DNA of 64,000 nucleotides from Bacteroidota bacterium (GCA_019637975.1 JAHBUR010000012.1:1-64000), one strand, 5' to 3'; shown: positions 27,076-36,844, counted from the first letter of the stretch. Numbers and translations: made by a program. The notes: generated by a model not told the origin, from the sequence alone.

Positions 27076-28367
27076 TTCTTCTTGATGTCTTGTCTGTTCG
27101 GTGTCGTGAATGTGAAGTCCGATTCGCGGCGTACCGGCCTGTCTTCCCTCCACACAAATCCGGCAACCGCATATTCAAGTTCCCGCCCGTGAACGAGGTT
27201 TTCCGGAATGTACTCTCCTTCAACACCACCAAACACTTTGATGGAACTGAGTTTCCCTTCTTCCCACAACATCACAATTCTGTCGCCGCTTGTTTTGTTC
27301 AGGCCATTGGCAAGACTGTCCTCGTACACGTGATACACGGAAATTGCCCTCGTGTTCACTTCCATCCGTTCCATTCCATTCTCCCCGAAATGAAGGATCA
27401 TCTCTTCACCCGTTATCTGATCAAATTTTTGGGGATAGAGAGTGTCGCTTTGGGATATTGCAAGACTTCTGCCGGATACGAACACACGATCCAATTTGTT
27501 TCTTCTGAGATACACATTGATGGAATCGCCGGTAACCTGTGTACGCTCGTACCAAATGACGGGCGACCGGCGAAGCAGGATGCTGTCATCTTGCGTATAG
27601 AAGATTGCAACGCCAGCGATGGAGGCCATATCGGCGCGAAGGATTTCAACACTGTCGGTGGCAATCAATCGCTTGTCCGCGCCGCCTCGATACGCCTCCA
27701 TCACTCTGCTTCGAACAATGAGTGTGTCGATCGTTCCTGAACTCGCAGTCGTATCGTACTTGACAAGAACAGGAAATACGGTCATGCGGCTGTACTCCTG
27801 CTTCTTGAACGATTCAAAATGCCCGCCCCGAATCGTCAGATTGTCTGCATAGCTTTGAATCTCGACTTTCCCGAGAGCGATTGTTCGCCCGTCGTCACGG
27901 TAATACGTCAGCGAATCGGCAATCAGGTTGGACTCTTTGTCATTGGCGACAACTTTCGATCTGAAGAACGCTTTCTTCGGGCCGATGTCGTACTCGCCGA
28001 AGTGAGCCGAGAGCGTCATACTTCTGTCATCAAGGTGAACAGTGTCGTATGCAACGGCACGCCTGTCTTCACGAAAATACATTCCCCGAGGAAACTTCAT
28101 CGTTAGACTGTCATCCACAACAACAACATTTCCGAGAAGTTGGACATTCCCTGTTTCCTGAAACTGCACGGCCCTGTCGCACGAAATTCTGACACGTTCT
28201 TGGGAGAATCGGACATTCCCTATCAATTCGCGGGCGCTTTCGCCATCCACAACCCGCGCAACAAGGCTGTCTGCATTTTCGATGACAATGAGCCTTTCAC
28301 TTTGACTGCGGACTTCAGTAAACGTCGAAAGGAAGAATGCAAGAAAGAGGAACGTCCACTTCGTCAT
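27072..28367 (-). CDS. OstA/LptA-like periplasmic LPS transport protein, enlarged
   Basis: 431 residues with signal peptide ([12 protein letters not shown]). Repeated beta-jellyroll units of the OstA type are visible: [54 protein letters not shown]. coli LptA has about 185 residues; this protein is more than twice that, so it could span a longer stretch of the periplasm or combine LptA- and LptD-N-terminal-like units. Position between lptC and lptB fixes the pathway. It starts 1 bp after lptC ends. Confidence 0.85.
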   Translation of the reverse strand: MTKWTFLFLAFFLSTFTEVRSQSERLIVIENADSLVARVVDGESARELIGNVRFSQERVRISCDRAVQFQETGNVQLLGNVVVVDDSLTMKFPRGMYFREDRRAVAYDTVHLDDRSMTLSAHFGEYDIGPKKAFFRSKVVANDKESNLIADSLTYYRDDGRTIALGKVEIQSYADNLTIRGGHFESFKKQEYSRMTVFPVLVKYDTTASSGTIDTLIVRSRVMEAYRGGADKRLIATDSVEILRADMASIAGVAIFYTQDDSILLRRSPVIWYERTQVTGDSINVYLRRNKLDRVFVSGRSLAISQSDTLYPQKFDQITGEEMILHFGENGMERMEVNTRAISVYHVYEDSLANGLNKTSGDRIVMLWEEGKLSSIKVFGGVEGEYIPENLVHGRELEYAVAGFVWREDRPVRRESDFTFTTPNRQDIKKK

Positions 28368-28368
28368 C

Positions 28369-28896
28369 TCATTCCTTCGTTACCGCACTGCCGGTAACAC
28401 GGAAGATCTTGTAGTTCTTCAGATTCTGATCACTCTCCATTCCATGTCCCATAATGTGTTCCGTTGGAGAAACAATATCAACAAAGGCCTGCGTTGTAAT
28501 CTTTCGGGTGGAATTGTTCCAGAACAATGAATCGGTTTTCAATGTTGTTCCGCTGTCGGAAACAACGACAACATTGTCGTACGCTACAAAGTCCTGCGTG
28601 GCATCATCTACTTTGCCCCGCCTTGCGGTAAGAACAGACGTGTGATGCTGATCGGCATCAAAAAAATCCACGCGAAGGCTGTCGGAAAGAAGTGTGTTCC
28701 GTCTGGCAGAGAATTGCGCAATGTGACCCGCCCACAGGATGGCTTTGACTTTGGCGGAATCGGAAAAGGTAATTGTACTGTTCCAGCTTTCTTGGCTTGG
28801 AAGTTCTTCGTCGGGAAGTGCTACCACCGAAGGCTTGACCTTCTCTTCACATCCCAGCAGCGCAAGCGAGAGGACAAAAAGGATACAGAATCTCAT
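28369..28896 (-). CDS. lptC: LptC-like lipoprotein
   Basis: 175 residues with a lipobox (LLGC, Cys about 16), so it is lipid-anchored and not held by the N-terminal helix used in E. coli LptC. Beta-jellyroll sequence follows, with FSDSAKVKAILWAGHI, SDSLRVDFFD, LTARRGKVDDATQDFVAYDN and TLKTDSLFWN, the LptC pattern in Bacteroidota-type genomes. It accepts LPS from LptBFG and passes it to LptA. Its ATG overlaps the stop of kdsD by 4 bp. Confidence 0.85.
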   Translation of the reverse strand: MRFCILFVLSLALLGCEEKVKPSVVALPDEELPSQESWNSTITFSDSAKVKAILWAGHIAQFSARRNTLLSDSLRVDFFDADQHHTSVLTARRGKVDDATQDFVAYDNVVVVSDSGTTLKTDSLFWNNSTRKITTQAFVDIVSPTEHIMGHGMESDQNLKNYKIFRVTGSAVTKE

Positions 28897-29888
28897 GCGG
28901 CGTCGTCTCCTACCAAACCGGTTTTCACAAGATCGTGAAGATGAACGACGCCAACCGGCCGACCTGTACTGTCAACCACAACAATTTGCGTGATGTTGTA
29001 CGTTTCCATCTCTTGTAACGCAACGACTGCAAGGCTCCCAAGCGGAACGGTTTTCGGTTTGCGCGTCATTGCATCAACGACGCTGATGTTGGTGATATCG
29101 CTGGTCTTTTGAAGGAGCCGACGAAGGTCGCCATCTGTTACCAACCCGGCAAGTGTACCATCCTCTTCAAGCACAAGGGTACAGCCAAGACGTTTTGTAG
29201 TAATTTCCATGATCGCCTCCCGCACCGAGGCATTCAGCCCGACTCGGGGAATGCCGTCACCTGTTACCATCAATTCATCGATTTTGAGAAGCAATCGCTT
29301 GCCCAACATTCCCGCGGGATGATACAAAGCGAAATCTTCTTTCGTAAACTGGCGCTTGTTCAGCAACGCAATTGCCAGTGCATCGCCCATCACAAGCGTA
29401 GCGGTTGTCGAAGATGTCGGCGCGAGATCATGCGGGCACGCTTCCTCTTCGACTGATGCGTCAAGAACAACCGTGGAATCTTGAGCGAGCGGTGAATTCA
29501 ATCGGCCGACAATCGAAACAATCGGGACACCGAGACGCTTGAACATCGGCAACAAGTGGCTGAGTTCATCCGTGTTGCCGCTTTTGGAAATGCAGACAAC
29601 GACGTCGTTTTTGCGCACCATACCAAGATCGCCATGAATGGCATCGGAAGGATGGAGGAACATTGCAGGCGTACCGGTTGAGTTCATCGTCGCGACAATC
29701 TTCCGGGCGATAATGCCCGACTTGCCGACACCCGTAACGATGACCCTTCCCGTGCATTGCAAAATCAACTCAACAGCGCGGGCAAAGTTCGCATCAATAC
29801 GTTTCTCCAATTCGGCAACAGATTGTGCCTCGATGCGAACGACCTTCTTCCCTTCCTCGATGATGTTGATATCAGAATCGGCTTTCAT
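28893..29888 (-). CDS. kdsD: Arabinose-5-phosphate isomerase (KpsF/GutQ family)
   Basis: 331 residues. Interconverts ribulose 5-phosphate and arabinose 5-phosphate, the first step of KDO synthesis. The SIS domain carries GRVIVTGVGKSGIIARK, PSDAIHGDLGMV, ISKSGNTDEL and PTSSTTATLVMGDALA; two CBS domains occupy about 210-331. The position in a kds/lpt operon supports the KdsD over the GutQ role. Confidence 0.93.
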   Translation of the reverse strand: MKADSDINIIEEGKKVVRIEAQSVAELEKRIDANFARAVELILQCTGRVIVTGVGKSGIIARKIVATMNSTGTPAMFLHPSDAIHGDLGMVRKNDVVVCISKSGNTDELSHLLPMFKRLGVPIVSIVGRLNSPLAQDSTVVLDASVEEEACPHDLAPTSSTTATLVMGDALAIALLNKRQFTKEDFALYHPAGMLGKRLLLKIDELMVTGDGIPRVGLNASVREAIMEITTKRLGCTLVLEEDGTLAGLVTDGDLRRLLQKTSDITNISVVDAMTRKPKTVPLGSLAVVALQEMETYNITQIVVVDSTGRPVGVVHLHDLVKTGLVGDDAA

Positions 29889-29889
29889 A

Positions 29890-30666
29890 CTATGAGTTCT
29901 TTCGTACTATCCTTCTGAAGAAAGCGGCAAAACCGGTTTCTTGAGGTTTCGGCTGCTCAAGAACGATCTCGACCCGCTTCTTCAGTCTGTTGTATGCGAT
30001 GAAAGCCGCCTGCATGTCTGCATCAGAATGGGATTCCGCATGCTCGAACAGCAGGTTCGAATTCAACGCAACGTTCGGATCACGAATTCCCTTATGCAGC
30101 ATCAACTCATTATAGAAATTCGTAATCGGAATAAGATGATTCATCAGCGTCACTGCATCATGAAGCCACAAGCGTTTTTCCTGCGTCGCAATCACAAACG
30201 TGAGCGTATCGGAAATCCTGACTTCCCGCACCGGTGAATGCAGAGCCGGAGAAAGAGACCCGGGCTTCCAACCGGAGTACGTCCATCGCCGCTTCTCTTC
30301 AAAATGATCCGGAATCTCGGTTCCGTGCGCGGATACAATCTCTGCATCAATCTGATCCCCCACACATTCCCGCACTGTAATTGTAAACCTGTCGATAGTA
30401 GTTTCCACAACGCCGTATGCAACGACCGGAGCAAGCGGGGATACGATGTCGGCAACATCATCCGGATTTCCAAGAACAAGGTTTCCCTTCCCTCTTCTTC
30501 CTTCCGCGAGCACAAGCATGCTGCGGAGGAGATTGCGGTATTCAGCATACCCCAGACTTTCCGCCGGCAGGACGAACTCCAGAAGGTCACGCTCTTTCGC
30601 TCGCAGCTTGCGCGGATATGTTTCGCTGTTTGGCTCCACAACGATGTTGACCGGACTACTATTCAT
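29890..30666 (-). CDS. Conserved-looking protein of unknown function within the KDO/LPS operon
   Basis: 258 residues, no signal peptide and no membrane segment visible, so probably cytosolic. I do not recognise a family. It is acidic-to-neutral with a regular alternation of strands and helices in the first half (NIVVEPNSETYPRKLR, VVETTIDRFTITVRECVGDQ) and a helical second half (HDAVTLMNHLIPITNFYNEL, DADMQAAFIAYNRLKKRVEI), with a basic tail FFRRIVRKNS. Its ATG overlaps the stop of kdsC by 4 bp and kdsD follows after 1 bp, so it is made in step with KDO enzymes. A role in KDO or LPS supply is inference from context only. Confidence 0.8.
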   Translation of the reverse strand: MNSSPVNIVVEPNSETYPRKLRAKERDLLEFVLPAESLGYAEYRNLLRSMLVLAEGRRGKGNLVLGNPDDVADIVSPLAPVVAYGVVETTIDRFTITVRECVGDQIDAEIVSAHGTEIPDHFEEKRRWTYSGWKPGSLSPALHSPVREVRISDTLTFVIATQEKRLWLHDAVTLMNHLIPITNFYNELMLHKGIRDPNVALNSNLLFEHAESHSDADMQAAFIAYNRLKKRVEIVLEQPKPQETGFAAFFRRIVRKNS

Positions 30667-31166
30667 TTCTTTTGAAGGGAGAGAATCATGTCAACTGCTT
30701 CGCGCACAGCGCCGTCGCCGCCACCTGCCTTGCAGACATAGTCGACGCGTTTCTTTACTTCAGCGACAGCATTTGCGGGGGCAATCGAGAGCCCGACTAA
30801 TTCGAGCAGCGGCAAATCGAACACATCATCTCCCACAAAACAAAACTCGTTGTCCGCAAGCTTGTGCCTTTTCTGGATATCCCTGAACACCGTCACCTTG
30901 TCCACCCTGCCCTGATGAAGTTCGGCAATTTTCAAATCTTTTGCACGGCGCGTCACCACCGGCGTGTCGCGCCCGCTGATGATGCCGAATTTAATGCCGA
31001 GATCGCGTGCATGCGCAATGCCGTAACCGTCGTGCGCGTTGAAGCGCTTGAGTTCCACGCCGTCGGCCGTGTAGTAAATACCTCCGTCCGTCATCACTCC
31101 GTCAACGTCAAGGAGAATGAACTTGATGCGCTTTGCCTTGCGTGAAAGGGATTGTCGGGTAATCAT
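30663..31166 (-). CDS. kdsC: 3-deoxy-D-manno-octulosonate 8-phosphate phosphatase
   Basis: 167 residues, HAD superfamily (C0 type without cap). Catalytic D-x-D in LLDVDGVMTDGGIYY, motif II IISGRDTPVV, motif III/IV FVGDDVFDLPLLELVGLSI, and the C-terminal RVDYVCKAGGGDGAVRE that closes the active site in KdsC tetramers. It removes phosphate from KDO-8-phosphate. ATGA overlap with kdsA upstream and with the unknown gene downstream. Confidence 0.94.
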   Translation of the reverse strand: MITRQSLSRKAKRIKFILLDVDGVMTDGGIYYTADGVELKRFNAHDGYGIAHARDLGIKFGIISGRDTPVVTRRAKDLKIAELHQGRVDKVTVFRDIQKRHKLADNEFCFVGDDVFDLPLLELVGLSIAPANAVAEVKKRVDYVCKAGGGDGAVREAVDMILSLQKK

Positions 31167-31993
31167 GCAAATTGTTTTACGATTTTGTCAATTGCGGTTA
31201 CCTCTCGAAGAAGCCCGTCAAGCAACTCCAGCCTCAACTGGCTTGCCGCATCACTCAGAGCTTTCTTGGGGTCGGGGTAGACTTCTACAAAAAGCCCGTC
31301 AATACCAACAGCAGCAGCGGCTCGCGCAAGAGGAAAAATAAACTCCGGCTGCCCCGCCGTCTGCGCCGCCGACTTGTCGCCGCCGGGCAATTGAACAGAA
31401 TGCGTCGCATCAAATACAACCGGATATCCAAGTTCACGCATGATCTTCAGTGAACGCATATCTACCACAAGATTGTTGTAGCCGAACGTTGTTCCCCGTT
31501 CCGTGAACAGAATATTCTTGTTGCCGGTCTCCTCGACTTTGGCGGCGGCGTGCTTCATATCCTCGGGCGCAAGAAATTGTCCCTTCTTGATATTCACGAC
31601 GCGGCCAGTTCGTCCGGCTGCTTGCAGCAGTTCTGTTTGCCGGCAGAGGAACGCAGGAATCTGAAGTACATCGGCAACTTCGGCGGCGACGGCGGCTTCC
31701 GGCTCTGTGTGAATATCGGTAAGAATGGAAAGATCGAACTCCCTCTTCACCTCGGCAAGAATTTTCAACGCTTCATCCATTCCAATTCCAACAAATGACT
31801 TGCCGCTCGTCCGGTTCGCCTTTTTGTAGGATGATTTGAAGACAACGGGAGTATTGTGTTTACGGGCAATCTCCTTAACTACTTTTGCCGTCTGCATTGT
31901 CACCTCCCTGCTTTCCACAACGCATGGTCCGGCAAACAACACAAGCGGTTTGCCTTGTCCTATTTCTATATTTCTGATTCGGATCGTATTCAT
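31163..31993 (-). CDS. kdsA: 3-deoxy-8-phosphooctulonate synthase (KDO-8-P synthase)
   Basis: 276 residues. Condenses arabinose 5-phosphate and phosphoenolpyruvate. Motifs: LFAGPCVVESREV, FKSSYKKANRTSGKSFVGIGMD, TDIHTEPEA, DVLQIPAFLCRQTELLQA, IKKGQFLAPEDM, ERGTTFGYNNLVVDMRSL and DATHSVQLPGGD. FLCRQTELL contains the Cys that may take part in metal binding. Begins 19 bp after the symporter stop. Confidence 0.96.
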   Translation of the reverse strand: MNTIRIRNIEIGQGKPLVLFAGPCVVESREVTMQTAKVVKEIARKHNTPVVFKSSYKKANRTSGKSFVGIGMDEALKILAEVKREFDLSILTDIHTEPEAAVAAEVADVLQIPAFLCRQTELLQAAGRTGRVVNIKKGQFLAPEDMKHAAAKVEETGNKNILFTERGTTFGYNNLVVDMRSLKIMRELGYPVVFDATHSVQLPGGDKSAAQTAGQPEFIFPLARAAAAVGIDGLFVEVYPDPKKALSDAASQLRLELLDGLLREVTAIDKIVKQFA

Positions 31994-32012
31994 CAGTTCA
32001 AGACATCAATTT

Positions 32013-33539
32013 TCAAACATCAATGGCATCAGGATTTGGTTTGCCAAGCACGCCTTCCTGCCGTGCCATAATAACGGTAACAACCGCATCGCCCGTAACA
32101 TTGAGCACGGTTCTGCACATATCGAGAAACCGGTCAACGCCTAAAATCAGTGCGATGCCTTCTTCCGGGATATTGACCGAACGCAGCACGATAATCAGCA
32201 TGACGATACCGACACCCGGCACCGGTGCGGTACCAATTGATGCCAGCACAGCCGTCAGGATAATCGTAAGCTGTGCGCCAATGTTCAGGTCAATGCCGTA
32301 CACCTGCGCAATGAATACGGCAGCAACCGCCTGATACATTGATGTTCCATCCATATTGATCGTTGCGCCGAGAGGAAGGACGAAACTGGTAATCTTTTTG
32401 GGAACGCCGAGATTCTTCTGGCAACAGTCCATGTTCACCGGAAGCGACGCCGCGCTTGAGCTGGAACTGAACGCAATCAGCATCACATCCTTGATGCCGC
32501 GGAAGAATGTTGCCGGATTCATTCCCCCAAAAATCCTGACCAACAATCCGAGCGTGATGAACTGATGCAGTGCATACGCGAGAAGAAGCGTACCGACATA
32601 CCACGCAAGCGTCTGGAGAATATCGAATCCGAATTCGCCTACCACCGCGGCAATCAAGGCAAACACGCCGTATGGTGCAATCACCAAAATCAATTCCACC
32701 ATCCTGATCATTGTGTCGCTCACACCGTCGAAGAAGCGGATAACGGGCTCGGATTTCTGTTTCGACACCATCGTCAGCGAAACTCCCAACATTAGCGCAA
32801 AGAAGATGATCGCCAACATATCTCCGCGAGACATCGCCTCCACCGGGTTCGTCGGGACAATACGCATCAGCAGATCGACGAGGTCGATCGAGGTTTCCTC
32901 CTGAATCTTGTCCGCAATGTTCGCCTCAAAGTTGACCATGAGTTTTTCACGCGAGTCCGTACTCAACCGGGTTCCCGGCTGAATGGTATTCACCAATAGC
33001 AAGCCCATGGTGATCGCGGTGACAATCGTTATCATATAAAAGCCGACGGTTTTTGACCCGATACTCCCCACTTTCTTGATGTCGCCTAAACTTGCTGCGC
33101 CGACAAGCAGCGACGACAGCACAAGCGGGATTGCGACAAACATCAGTAGGCGGATGAACAACGTTCCGACGGGTTTGATGAGAACGGCTATCGTCTTCAC
33201 CTTTTCGATCTTTCTCACGTTCTCGAAACTCATCGGGTCGCCGGTTTCGGGCGTAACGTTCACAATCAGCTTGGCCTTGTCGGCGGCAGATAGTTTGCCG
33301 ACATACGACAGGATTCGCAACTGATCCTCAGCGCCAAACGCTGCCTTCACCGTCATCGTTTCTTTGTCCTTGAACGAGATTTCCTTCCAGCGCTCGACGA
33401 CCTTGGATGCCGTCTCCGTTTTGTCGAGACGGTAGGTGATTTCGAGTTTGTATTTGGAGATGTTGAAGACGGCGCCGAAAATGGCCCCGAGAACAAGGGC
33501 AAGCAGGATTTTATGATGGAGTTTCAGTTTACGTGGCAT
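32013..33539 (-). CDS. Sodium/proton:dicarboxylate-type symporter (DAACS) with N-terminal insertion
   Basis: 508 residues, against about 420 for GltPh. The core is typical: re-entrant loop HP1 AFSSSSSAASLPV, TM7 motif NMDGT, HP2 region ASIGTAPVPGVGIVML and DRFLDMCRTVLNVTGDA with the Asp/Asn that bind substrate. The 80-90 extra residues fall between TM1 (HHKILLALVLGAIFGAV) and TM2: a hydrophilic stretch (KYKLEITYRLDKTE to FENVRKIEKVKT) expected to be periplasmic. Substrate (glutamate, aspartate or C4-dicarboxylate) cannot be fixed. It is the first gene of the run into kdsA. Confidence 0.88.
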   Translation of the reverse strand: MPRKLKLHHKILLALVLGAIFGAVFNISKYKLEITYRLDKTETASKVVERWKEISFKDKETMTVKAAFGAEDQLRILSYVGKLSAADKAKLIVNVTPETGDPMSFENVRKIEKVKTIAVLIKPVGTLFIRLLMFVAIPLVLSSLLVGAASLGDIKKVGSIGSKTVGFYMITIVTAITMGLLLVNTIQPGTRLSTDSREKLMVNFEANIADKIQEETSIDLVDLLMRIVPTNPVEAMSRGDMLAIIFFALMLGVSLTMVSKQKSEPVIRFFDGVSDTMIRMVELILVIAPYGVFALIAAVVGEFGFDILQTLAWYVGTLLLAYALHQFITLGLLVRIFGGMNPATFFRGIKDVMLIAFSSSSSAASLPVNMDCCQKNLGVPKKITSFVLPLGATINMDGTSMYQAVAAVFIAQVYGIDLNIGAQLTIILTAVLASIGTAPVPGVGIVMLIIVLRSVNIPEEGIALILGVDRFLDMCRTVLNVTGDAVVTVIMARQEGVLGKPNPDAIDV

Positions 33540-33754
33540 GAACCGGTGGTTGTATGGATTGATGGCAGTTCAGGGCGGGGCATACTGAGCAGCCCGGCCT
33601 AATTTCGATGCTATTATACGGAAAAGGTGAAAGAAGCGAAAGGCGAGCCCTGAGGCTATTCTGCAGAATGTCAGTATTTCCAACTCTTTCTGGATTTTGG
33701 TATCATATCACGAGTTTACTTGATTCAAAGAGCCGAAAGTCTACGCTATTAGTT
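33540..33754. other. Divergent intergenic region upstream of symporter and ispE
   Basis: 215 bp between divergent starts. A TTGATT-like hexamer lies at about 33720 before ispE, but no good -10 is spaced from it. No ribosome binding site of strength precedes ispE. I see no other structure. Confidence 0.3.
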
Positions 33755-34630
33755 ATGTCATTCCTTCGCGCCTACGCCAAAATCAACCTCGGGCTTCGCA
33801 TCCTCGAAAAACGTCCCGACGGCTACCACAACATTGAGACAGTGTTTCACCGGATTGATCTGTTTGATGAGATTGAGCTTTCGAGTTCGCCTGCAATCAA
33901 AGTCGTGAGTACGTCGGATGAGGCGCCGGGGGATGAGTCGAACATCTGCCACAAAGCTGCACGGTTGCTGAGGAATCACTTCGGCATTCGTGACGGCGTG
34001 TGCATTTCCATCAACAAGAAAATTCCCGTCGGTGCCGGACTCGGCGGCGGCAGTTCGGATGCGGCAACGGTTCTTCGGGCGTTGCCGGCGTTTTGGAATC
34101 AGAGCATTGATGAAGAATCACTCCGCTCCATCGCTCTTCAACTCGGCTCCGACGTTCCGTTCTTCCTCGGAAACGGCTCGGCAGTAGGAAGAGGCCGGGG
34201 CGAAATTCTGGAGTACTTTTCGCTTGCGCTCCCCTATTACATTCTTCTCTGCAATCCCAACATTCACGTCTCGACGGCTCAAGCGTACACGAAGATAAGG
34301 CCGGCAACCCCTGATGTTCCCATTTCTCTGCAGGAAATTCTCTTAGCGCATTTGCACGAACCGGCCCGCTTATCGGAGTTGTTGCGGAATGATTTTGAGT
34401 CTGTTGTATTCGAAGAATATCCGACTATTGGAGCGGTGAAACACGCAATGCTCGAACAGGGCGCGGTGTTTGCGCTGATGTCGGGAAGCGGCTCGTCGGT
34501 ATTCGGATTTTTTGAGAATGAAGCAACAGCAGGACGGACAGCCGACCGATTCCGTTCACAAGGGTACCGTACATTTCTCACGAAGCCGGGATTCGTGCCC
34601 CGGATTCATGAACATTCAATTGCATATTGA
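33755..34630 (+). CDS. ispE: 4-diphosphocytidyl-2-C-methyl-D-erythritol kinase
   Basis: GHMP kinase of the MEP isoprenoid pathway. 291 residues from the ATG at 33755, which gives the canonical start FLRAYAKINLGLRILEKRPD with GYHNIETVF after it. The ATP-binding glycine loop is PVGAGLGGGSSDAATVLRAL, and the third motif is LMSGSGSSVFGFF. A longer in-frame extension to 33608 has no homology-like features. The last 15 bp overlap the end of the convergent kinase gene (34616). Confidence 0.94.
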   Translation: MSFLRAYAKINLGLRILEKRPDGYHNIETVFHRIDLFDEIELSSSPAIKVVSTSDEAPGDESNICHKAARLLRNHFGIRDGVCISINKKIPVGAGLGGGSSDAATVLRALPAFWNQSIDEESLRSIALQLGSDVPFFLGNGSAVGRGRGEILEYFSLALPYYILLCNPNIHVSTAQAYTKIRPATPDVPISLQEILLAHLHEPARLSELLRNDFESVVFEEYPTIGAVKHAMLEQGAVFALMSGSGSSVFGFFENEATAGRTADRFRSQGYRTFLTKPGFVPRIHEHSIAY

Positions 34631-36844
34631 CTCCGCCTCCCTGCTCACCAACTCGCGTACCCGGTTGAGAATTTCATCAGGCAGGTATGGTTTCTGGACC
34701 AGATCCTTCGCCCCCGCCCTCAACAAGTTCGAACGCAACGTTGTGTCAATATACCCGCTCGCGAAAACAACCTTCACGTTCGGATTGATCTCTTTCATCC
34801 TTTGGAATGCCTCCCATCCATCAATCTTCGGAAGTCCGAGGTCGGTGAGAACCAAATCAATCTCATCTTTTTTGCTTGAGTAGATGTTGATTGCTTCAAG
34901 ACCATCGACCGCTGAAAGTACTTTGTATCCCTTGCTTTCCAGCAATCCTTTCACGAGATCGAGCAGAAGCTGTTCATCTTCAACGACAAGAATCGTCTCG
35001 CCGCCTGACGATTGATCAGCTTGCATTTGTTCGGCTTTTGCCTCATGCTCAACATCCTCACGTCGGACAGGAAAATAGAGTGTGAATGTTGTTCCTTTCC
35101 CCGGTTCGCTCGTCACATCAACAAACCCTGAATGACTTCTTGTAACTCCGTACACCACCGCCAGTCCCAACCCCGTTCCCTTCCCGATTTCTTTCGTTGT
35201 AAAGAACGGTTCAAACATCCGGTTGAGAACTTCGGGAGGCATACCTGTACCGGAATCACTGACACGGATGCCTGCGTACATGTGTTCATGCGCTTCAGGG
35301 TAACGCTCACGCAGGAACAACCCTCTGATCAATTCTGTTTCGATGCCGAGCGTGCCTCCGTTCGGCATTGCGTCACGCGCATTGACACACAGATTCAACA
35401 ACGCCTGATGGACCTGGTTGGAGTCTGCAATGGTAGCGGGCAGCGCGGGGTCCAGTTGAAGACGGAAGTCGATGATCTTGGGAAATGTTTCCGACAGCAT
35501 TTTCTGCAGTTCTTGAATCACATGATTCAGATCGACAGGTTCAAAGACGGTTTCGTTCCGTCGGGCAAACGTCAGAATTTGCTTCACGAGCTTCGTGCCG
35601 CGTTGAACGGCACGGTTGATCGTATCGACGCTGTTCGCTTTGCGGATTAATTCGGGGTCGCCTTTCAGCAGAATGTGGGCGTGCCCCATGATGATGGCGA
35701 GTATGTTGTTGAAATCGTGCGCGATGCCTCCGGCAAGCGTGCCGATGCTTTCCATTTTCTGCGCCTGGCGGAGTTGTTCTTCGAGCAGCTTGTGACGCGT
35801 GTTGTCGAACACGTATCCCTTGATTTCTGTTAACTCGCCGGCGGCGTCATACTTTCCGATGACATTCTGAATCACAAACACCTGTGAACCGTCCCGCCGA
35901 CGAAGTTGAAGTTCCTGATGTTCGAGTTTCAGATTTACTCTTAACAAATCCCGAACCTCCGCAAACTGTCTCGATTTCGGGTACAACCCAATGAGGTTGA
36001 AGGCCAGCGCCTCTTCAACCGAATCAAAGCCGAAGATACGCGCAAACGAAGGATTGCACGAGAGCAGCCGCCCGTTCGGCGCGGAAGTGAATGCTCCGGC
36101 CAGATCATCATTGAAGAAATCCCGGTACTGTTCCTCACTTGCCCGCAACGCCTCTTCGGAACGTTTTCGCTCGGTAATATCGCGTCCGACCGTAACGATT
36201 GCGGTGACCGCATCATGCTCATCCCTCACAATCGAGCGGGACAGCGAAACGTAGAATTCGGTTCCGTTCTTGCGGCGGTGGATCGTTTCACCGTCGCTAT
36301 GCTCGTCGCATACGGCTCTCTCATGCAATCCGACTACTTCTTCCTCGGTGTAGCCGTATGATTCGCAAAATGCTTTGTTTGCAAACTGAATAGTGCCGGT
36401 CACATCGGTCACAAAAACCGTGTCATTCGTGTGCATGATCGCGTGAAGCAGCATGTCGCGTTGCTTCTTTGCCCGGTTGCTATCGACGGCTTTTTGAACA
36501 GTCAGCGGAAGCATGTTGAGATAGTTGCGTTCCGGATCTTTGATAAGATAATCGTACGCTCCGGCTTTCATGGCTCGGACGGCAATCTCCTCATTCCCTG
36601 CTCCGGTAATGATAATGAGGGGAATACTCTTCGCCTGCTCGCACACGTCAAGGGCGGTTCCGTCCCCGAGATGGTAGTCGGAAATAACAGCGTCGAAGCG
36701 TTGGGCGCGAAGAAGCGGCAGGGCGCGGGCAAAGGAATCCGCGATGTCGAACCGGAAAGGAATGTTCTCCCGTTCGATATGCCGCTTGAACGCAAGCCGG
36801 TCGACGATGTCATCTTCTATGAGGAGTATCCGGATGTCATCCAT
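34616..36844 (-). CDS. Hybrid histidine kinase: receiver-PAS-PAS-kinase-receiver
   Basis: 742 residues, no membrane segment, so cytosolic. N-terminal receiver (1-120) with D56 in AVISDYHLGD; PAS 1 (about 130-230, DVTGTIQFANKAFCESYGYT); PAS 2 (about 240-355, NGRLLSCNPSFARIFGF); HisKA with H376 (GTLAGGIAHDFNNIL); HATPase with SDSGTGMPPEVL and GKGTGLGLAVVYG; C-terminal receiver (about 620-742, VLTDLGLPKIDGWEAF). The receiver at both ends lets it act as a relay between another kinase and an output. The start lies 5 bp from the stand-alone receiver gene upstream, so they form one unit. Confidence 0.92.
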   Translation of the reverse strand: MDDIRILLIEDDIVDRLAFKRHIERENIPFRFDIADSFARALPLLRAQRFDAVISDYHLGDGTALDVCEQAKSIPLIIITGAGNEEIAVRAMKAGAYDYLIKDPERNYLNMLPLTVQKAVDSNRAKKQRDMLLHAIMHTNDTVFVTDVTGTIQFANKAFCESYGYTEEEVVGLHERAVCDEHSDGETIHRRKNGTEFYVSLSRSIVRDEHDAVTAIVTVGRDITERKRSEEALRASEEQYRDFFNDDLAGAFTSAPNGRLLSCNPSFARIFGFDSVEEALAFNLIGLYPKSRQFAEVRDLLRVNLKLEHQELQLRRRDGSQVFVIQNVIGKYDAAGELTEIKGYVFDNTRHKLLEEQLRQAQKMESIGTLAGGIAHDFNNILAIIMGHAHILLKGDPELIRKANSVDTINRAVQRGTKLVKQILTFARRNETVFEPVDLNHVIQELQKMLSETFPKIIDFRLQLDPALPATIADSNQVHQALLNLCVNARDAMPNGGTLGIETELIRGLFLRERYPEAHEHMYAGIRVSDSGTGMPPEVLNRMFEPFFTTKEIGKGTGLGLAVVYGVTRSHSGFVDVTSEPGKGTTFTLYFPVRREDVEHEAKAEQMQADQSSGGETILVVEDEQLLLDLVKGLLESKGYKVLSAVDGLEAINIYSSKKDEIDLVLTDLGLPKIDGWEAFQRMKEINPNVKVVFASGYIDTTLRSNLLRAGAKDLVQKPYLPDEILNRVRELVSREAESICN

